From contig DASXPS010000165.1 of assembly GCA_036493475.1 (NCBI GenBank), forward strand, positions 1 to 63,795: DNA of 63,795 nucleotides, given 5' to 3'. This stretch comes from Sporichthyaceae bacterium (GTDB lineage Bacteria > Actinomycetota > Actinomycetes > Sporichthyales > Sporichthyaceae). The translations under genes were made by a program, and so were the position numbers. Positions within the stretch are counted from its first letter, which is position 1; every line of letters starts with the position of its first letter. The notes beneath the pieces are model-generated. The model had not been told where the DNA came from and searched no databases. It saw only the letters and a program-made list of their open reading frames with translations. Below are positions 60,581-63,795 of the stretch, piece by piece.

Positions 60581-61918
60581 ATGGCTGACGCCGCCCAACT
60601 GCTGGCCGCATTCGCCCTGGTGCTGGCCTGCGGGGTCTTCGTGTCCGCGGAGTTTGCGCTGCTCTCCGTCAACCGGCCGGCGGTGGAGAAGGCCGCGCGC
60701 GACGGTGATCAGGGCGCCCGCGGGGTGCTCACCGCGCTGCAGTCGCTGACCACGCAACTGTCCGGGGCGCAGGTCGGCATCACGCTGACGAACCTGGCCA
60801 TCGGGTTCCTGGCCGAGCCCGCGGTCTCCGACCTGCTGCGCCCGCCGTTTCTGGACTGGGGCCTGTCCCGCGGTGCGGCGGACACGCTGTCCGCCGCCAC
60901 TGCGCTGGCCGCGGCCACCGTGGTGACCATGGTGATCGGCGAGTTGGTCCCGCAGTATCTGGCGCTGGCCCACCCGACCGCGGTGGCCCGCTTCGTGCAG
61001 CGGCCGCTGCGCGTGTTCACCGTGGTCACCACCCCGCTCTCGCACGGCTTGAACGCGGCCGCCAACCGCGTGGTCCGCTCGTTCGGTGTGGAACCCAGGG
61101 AGGAGTTGGCGCAGGCTCGCAATCCCGAGGAGCTGGTGTTCCTGCTGCAGCACTCCGCCGAGCAGGGCACGCTGCCCGACACCACCGCGGACCTGTTGCG
61201 CAAGGTGCTCACCTTCGACGACAAGCACGCCTCGGATGTGATGACCCCGCGCTTCCGGGTGGCCACGGTCAGCGCCGCGGACACCGTTTCCGAGCTGTTG
61301 GACACCGCCCGGCAGACCGGTCGCAGTCGGTTCCCGGTGGTCGGGGAGACCGTCGATGACGTGCGCGGGGTGGTCAGCCTGCTGGACGCCTACGCGGTGC
61401 CCGTCGAGCGCCGCGCACAGACCCGGGTCGGGGAGATTGCCTCCGCGCCGCACCTGGTGCCCTCCGTGCTGCCGGCGGACGACCTGTTGGCCGGGCTGCT
61501 GGGGGAGTCCCGGCAGTTGGCGATCGTGCTCGACGAGTTCGGCGGTCTGGACGGGGTCGTGTCGTTGGAGGACCTGCTCGAGGAACTCGTCGGTGATGTG
61601 CTCGATGAGCACGAGCACGATCCCTCGCCGTACGGGATGCCCGATCTGAACGCCGAGGGCACCTGGACCCTGTCCGGGCTGCTGCGCCCCGACGAGGTCG
61701 CCGAGCACACCGGGGTCGAGATCCCGGACGGCGGCGCGGTCTACGAAACCTTGGCCGGCCTGGTGATGGCCACCCTGGGCAAGGTGCCCGCCGCGGGCGA
61801 TGAGGTGCAGATCGACGGCGTACGACTGCGGGTGCTGAGCATGGACGGCCGCCGGGTCGACCAGGTCGAGTTGTTCGCCCCGCCGCCCACAGAGCCCGAG
61901 GAGGGGGAGGAGGTATGA
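60581..61918 (+). CDS. CNNM/CorC-type membrane protein (DUF21-CBS-CorC_HlyC)
   Basis: 445 residues. A DUF21 membrane domain (AFALVLACGVFVSAEFALLS, VGITLTNLAIGFLAEP, VTMVIGELVPQYLAL) is followed by a CBS pair (SDVMTPRFRVATVSAADTVS, IVLDEFGGLDGVVSLEDLLE) and a CorC_HlyC-type domain ending in VRLRVLSMDGRRVDQVELFA. The family is linked to magnesium and divalent-cation export. It overlaps the next paralogue by ATGA. Confidence 0.9.
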   Translation: MADAAQLLAAFALVLACGVFVSAEFALLSVNRPAVEKAARDGDQGARGVLTALQSLTTQLSGAQVGITLTNLAIGFLAEPAVSDLLRPPFLDWGLSRGAADTLSAATALAAATVVTMVIGELVPQYLALAHPTAVARFVQRPLRVFTVVTTPLSHGLNAAANRVVRSFGVEPREELAQARNPEELVFLLQHSAEQGTLPDTTADLLRKVLTFDDKHASDVMTPRFRVATVSAADTVSELLDTARQTGRSRFPVVGETVDDVRGVVSLLDAYAVPVERRAQTRVGEIASAPHLVPSVLPADDLLAGLLGESRQLAIVLDEFGGLDGVVSLEDLLEELVGDVLDEHEHDPSPYGMPDLNAEGTWTLSGLLRPDEVAEHTGVEIPDGGAVYETLAGLVMATLGKVPAAGDEVQIDGVRLRVLSMDGRRVDQVELFAPPPTEPEEGEEV

Positions 61919-62940
61919 GCGGGGCGCTGCTGGTGTCGGTGCTGCTGTTGGCCGCCAATGCCTTTTTCGTCGCTGCTTCCTTCGCGCTCGTGTCGGCCCG
62001 ACGCTCGCAGATCGAGCCGTGGGCCGCGGCCGGATCGCGGCGGGCGCGCCGGGCCCTGCACGCGATGGAACACCTGGCCGAGCAGATGGCCGGTGCGCAA
62101 CTGGGCATCACGGTGTGCTCGGTGGGTTTGGGTGCGCTCGCCGAACCTGCGCTGTCCGACCTGCTCGACGGGCCGGTACGTGGCGTCGGCCTGCCCAGCG
62201 GCTCGGTTGAGCCGATCGCGTTCGTGCTGGCGCTGCTGATCGTGGTGTTCGCCCATGTGCTGCTCGGCGAGATGGTGCCGAAGAACTTCACGCTCGCGCT
62301 GCCGGAGCGCACGGTGGTGGCCCTCGGCCCGCCGCTGAGCCGGTTCTCCCGGGCCCTGGGCCCGGTGCTCTTCGCGATCCGGGGCAGCGCCAATGCTGTG
62401 CTGCGGGTGCTGCGGATTTCACCGACCGACGCGGTGGAGCACGCCTTCGGGCTGCCGGAGGTGGCCGCCATGGCCGCCGAGTCGCACCGGGAGGGCCTGC
62501 TGGATGACGAGGAGTACCGCTTGATGGCCCGAGCGCTGGACTTCACCACCGCGCGGGCCGCGGACGTCGCGATCCCGATGGCGAAGCTGCACACCCTGCC
62601 GGTCGGGGCCGGTTCCGCCCGGGTGGAAGAGCTCGCCGTGCGGACCCGACACATGCGCTTCCCGGTACTGGACCCGGCGGGCCGAGTGGTGGGCTATGTA
62701 CACGCGAAAGACCTGTTGCACGGGGTCAATGGGGACGGTCGCGGGACCCCGCAGCTACGCCCACTGCCGGTGATCGCGGCGGAAACCCCATTGCCGGAGG
62801 CGCTGACCATGCTGCGCGAGGCGCGAGCCCCCATGGCGGTGATCGGCAACCGGGCCCGACCGACCGGTGTGCTCACCCTCGACGACGTGGTCGTGGCGCT
62901 CGTTCGAGCGGGTCGGCCGACCCCGCCCGTAGCCCCCTGA
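61915..62940 (+). CDS. CNNM-type membrane protein (DUF21-CBS, lacking CorC_HlyC domain)
   Basis: 341 residues, tandem paralogue of the preceding gene. DUF21 helices (LLVSVLLLAANAFFVAASFA, LGITVCSVGLGALAEPALSD, VVFAHVLLGEMVPKNFTLAL) and a CBS pair (ARAADVAIPMAKLHTLPVGA, VIGNRARPTGVLTLDDVVVA) are present. The C-terminal transporter-associated domain is absent. Paired long and short forms are common in actinobacteria and may form a hetero-oligomer. A 498-bp gene-free region with rRNA promoters follows. Confidence 0.9.
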   Translation: MSGALLVSVLLLAANAFFVAASFALVSARRSQIEPWAAAGSRRARRALHAMEHLAEQMAGAQLGITVCSVGLGALAEPALSDLLDGPVRGVGLPSGSVEPIAFVLALLIVVFAHVLLGEMVPKNFTLALPERTVVALGPPLSRFSRALGPVLFAIRGSANAVLRVLRISPTDAVEHAFGLPEVAAMAAESHREGLLDDEEYRLMARALDFTTARAADVAIPMAKLHTLPVGAGSARVEELAVRTRHMRFPVLDPAGRVVGYVHAKDLLHGVNGDGRGTPQLRPLPVIAAETPLPEALTMLREARAPMAVIGNRARPTGVLTLDDVVVALVRAGRPTPPVAP

Positions 62941-63004
62941 CCTGTATAAATACGGTCATCATTGGACACGACACGCGCGGCCCGGCACGCCACGCGGAAG
63001 CAAT

Positions 63005-63033
63005 TTGACTCTCCTCGGACGCGCTCGTAATGT
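63005..63033 (+). promoter_or_regulatory. rRNA promoter, upstream copy
   Basis: TTGACT (63005-63010), 17 nt, TAATGT (63028-63033). It is the first of two tandem promoter-like elements in the 498-bp region before 16S rRNA. The rest of 62941-63170 shows no coding potential. Confidence 0.6.
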
Positions 63034-63170
63034 TGCGCCGTCGCCTGAACGGGAGCACCGGACACACTGTGGCCGGTCCTTTGGCGGCCCCCGGAAAAGT
63101 CTTCAACCGCGAGGCCACATCGGCTGAGCGGTTGAACTGCTGTGGGGAGCAGGTCCGCGGAAACCCCGAT

Positions 63171-63199
63171 TTGACGGGGTAGAGGCAAATGCGTAAGCT
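63171..63199 (+). promoter_or_regulatory. rRNA promoter, downstream copy
   Basis: TTGACG (63171-63176), 17 nt, TAAGCT (63194-63199). A transcription start is expected near 63206, about 230 nt before 16S rRNA, typical of actinobacterial rrn leaders. Confidence 0.7.
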
Positions 63200-63205
63200 A
63201 GGAGA

Positions 63206-63438
63206 GTTGCCCCGAAAACGGTTGAGAGACCCGAAATCGGTGTGCATCCGTACCTTGAGAACTCAACAGCGTGCCGAAAGTCAATGCCAAATAACCCCGT
63301 GGGTGGGTGCCTTTAGTGCACCCACGAAACGGATTCCTTTGGTCGTCGGAACGGGTTCGTCAGTGGCCCGAACCGACTGCCAGGACACTCCGGTGTCTGC
63401 TCCGCTGCTTCGCCGCAGTGGGGTGCACGACAAAGACA
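63206..63438 (+). other. rRNA leader with antitermination/processing-like elements
   Basis: A non-coding leader. CCTTGAGAACTCAACAGCGTG (63253-63273) belongs to the conserved TTGAGAACTCAACAG element seen in actinobacterial rRNA leaders and thought to act in antitermination or processing. A hairpin GTGGGTGC/GCACCCAC (63303-63310 with 63318-63325) follows. Confidence 0.6.

Positions 63439-63795
<357 letters not shown>

Overview
This is a high-GC actinobacterial chromosome segment. Supporting signs are frequent GTG starts, dense ATGA stop/start overlaps, an F420-type oxidoreductase, a mycofactocin-type SDR, and a partial 16S rRNA of actinobacterial type at the right edge. The genus cannot be fixed from 357 nt of 16S read by eye.

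Layout. (A) 1-7.3 kb: partial YibE/F membrane protein with a His-rich N terminus and a Zur-like box, a secreted zinc metalloprotease, an MscS channel, a Pro-rich membrane protein, a glutamine amidotransferase, an MFS transporter and an unknown protein. (B) 7.36-14.8 kb, minus strand: a Liv-type ABC importer operon (two small membrane proteins, fused LivHM permease, LivG, LivF, a membrane-anchored exported protein, a lipoprotein binding protein). (C) 15-40.6 kb: a large catabolic region. It holds a PHA-like module (SDR, PhaC-like synthase, PhaZ-like hydrolase), two acyl-CoA synthetases, a CoA transferase, two thiolase-fold proteins, a DUF35 protein, a MaoC hydratase, an acyl-CoA dehydrogenase, two crotonases (one matching 6-oxocamphor hydrolase), a type I Baeyer-Villiger monooxygenase, an SMP-30 lactonase, four SDRs, a P450 with 3Fe-4S ferredoxin and ferredoxin reductase, a zinc alcohol dehydrogenase and a TetR regulator. 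(D) 40.6-46.7 kb: a lipoprotein, GNAT, polysaccharide deacetylase, SRPBCC, LLM oxidoreductase, a small exported protein and a methyltransferase. (E) 46.7-55.1 kb: a recC-recB-recD operon. (F) 55.2-62.9 kb: a DSD1-like PLP enzyme, subtilase, diiron MBL protein, GDPD, peroxiredoxin and two DUF21/CBS membrane proteins. (G) 62.9-63.8 kb: tandem rRNA promoters, leader and the start of 16S rRNA.

How it works together. Region C reads as one regulon for degrading a cyclic ketone, probably terpenoid-like. Oxidation would be by P450 and dehydrogenases. Ring opening would go either by retro-Claisen hydrolysis (6-oxocamphor hydrolase homologue) or by Baeyer-Villiger oxidation plus lactonase. CoA activation, beta-oxidation and an aldolase-like DUF35/thiolase-fold/MaoC cassette would follow, with carbon storage as PHA. 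Seven ACGAACG/CGTTCGT-type sites sit at nearly all divergent promoters of this region, including that of the Liv importer, and the only regulator encoded there is the TetR protein at 23.4 kb. The substrate is inferred, not shown.
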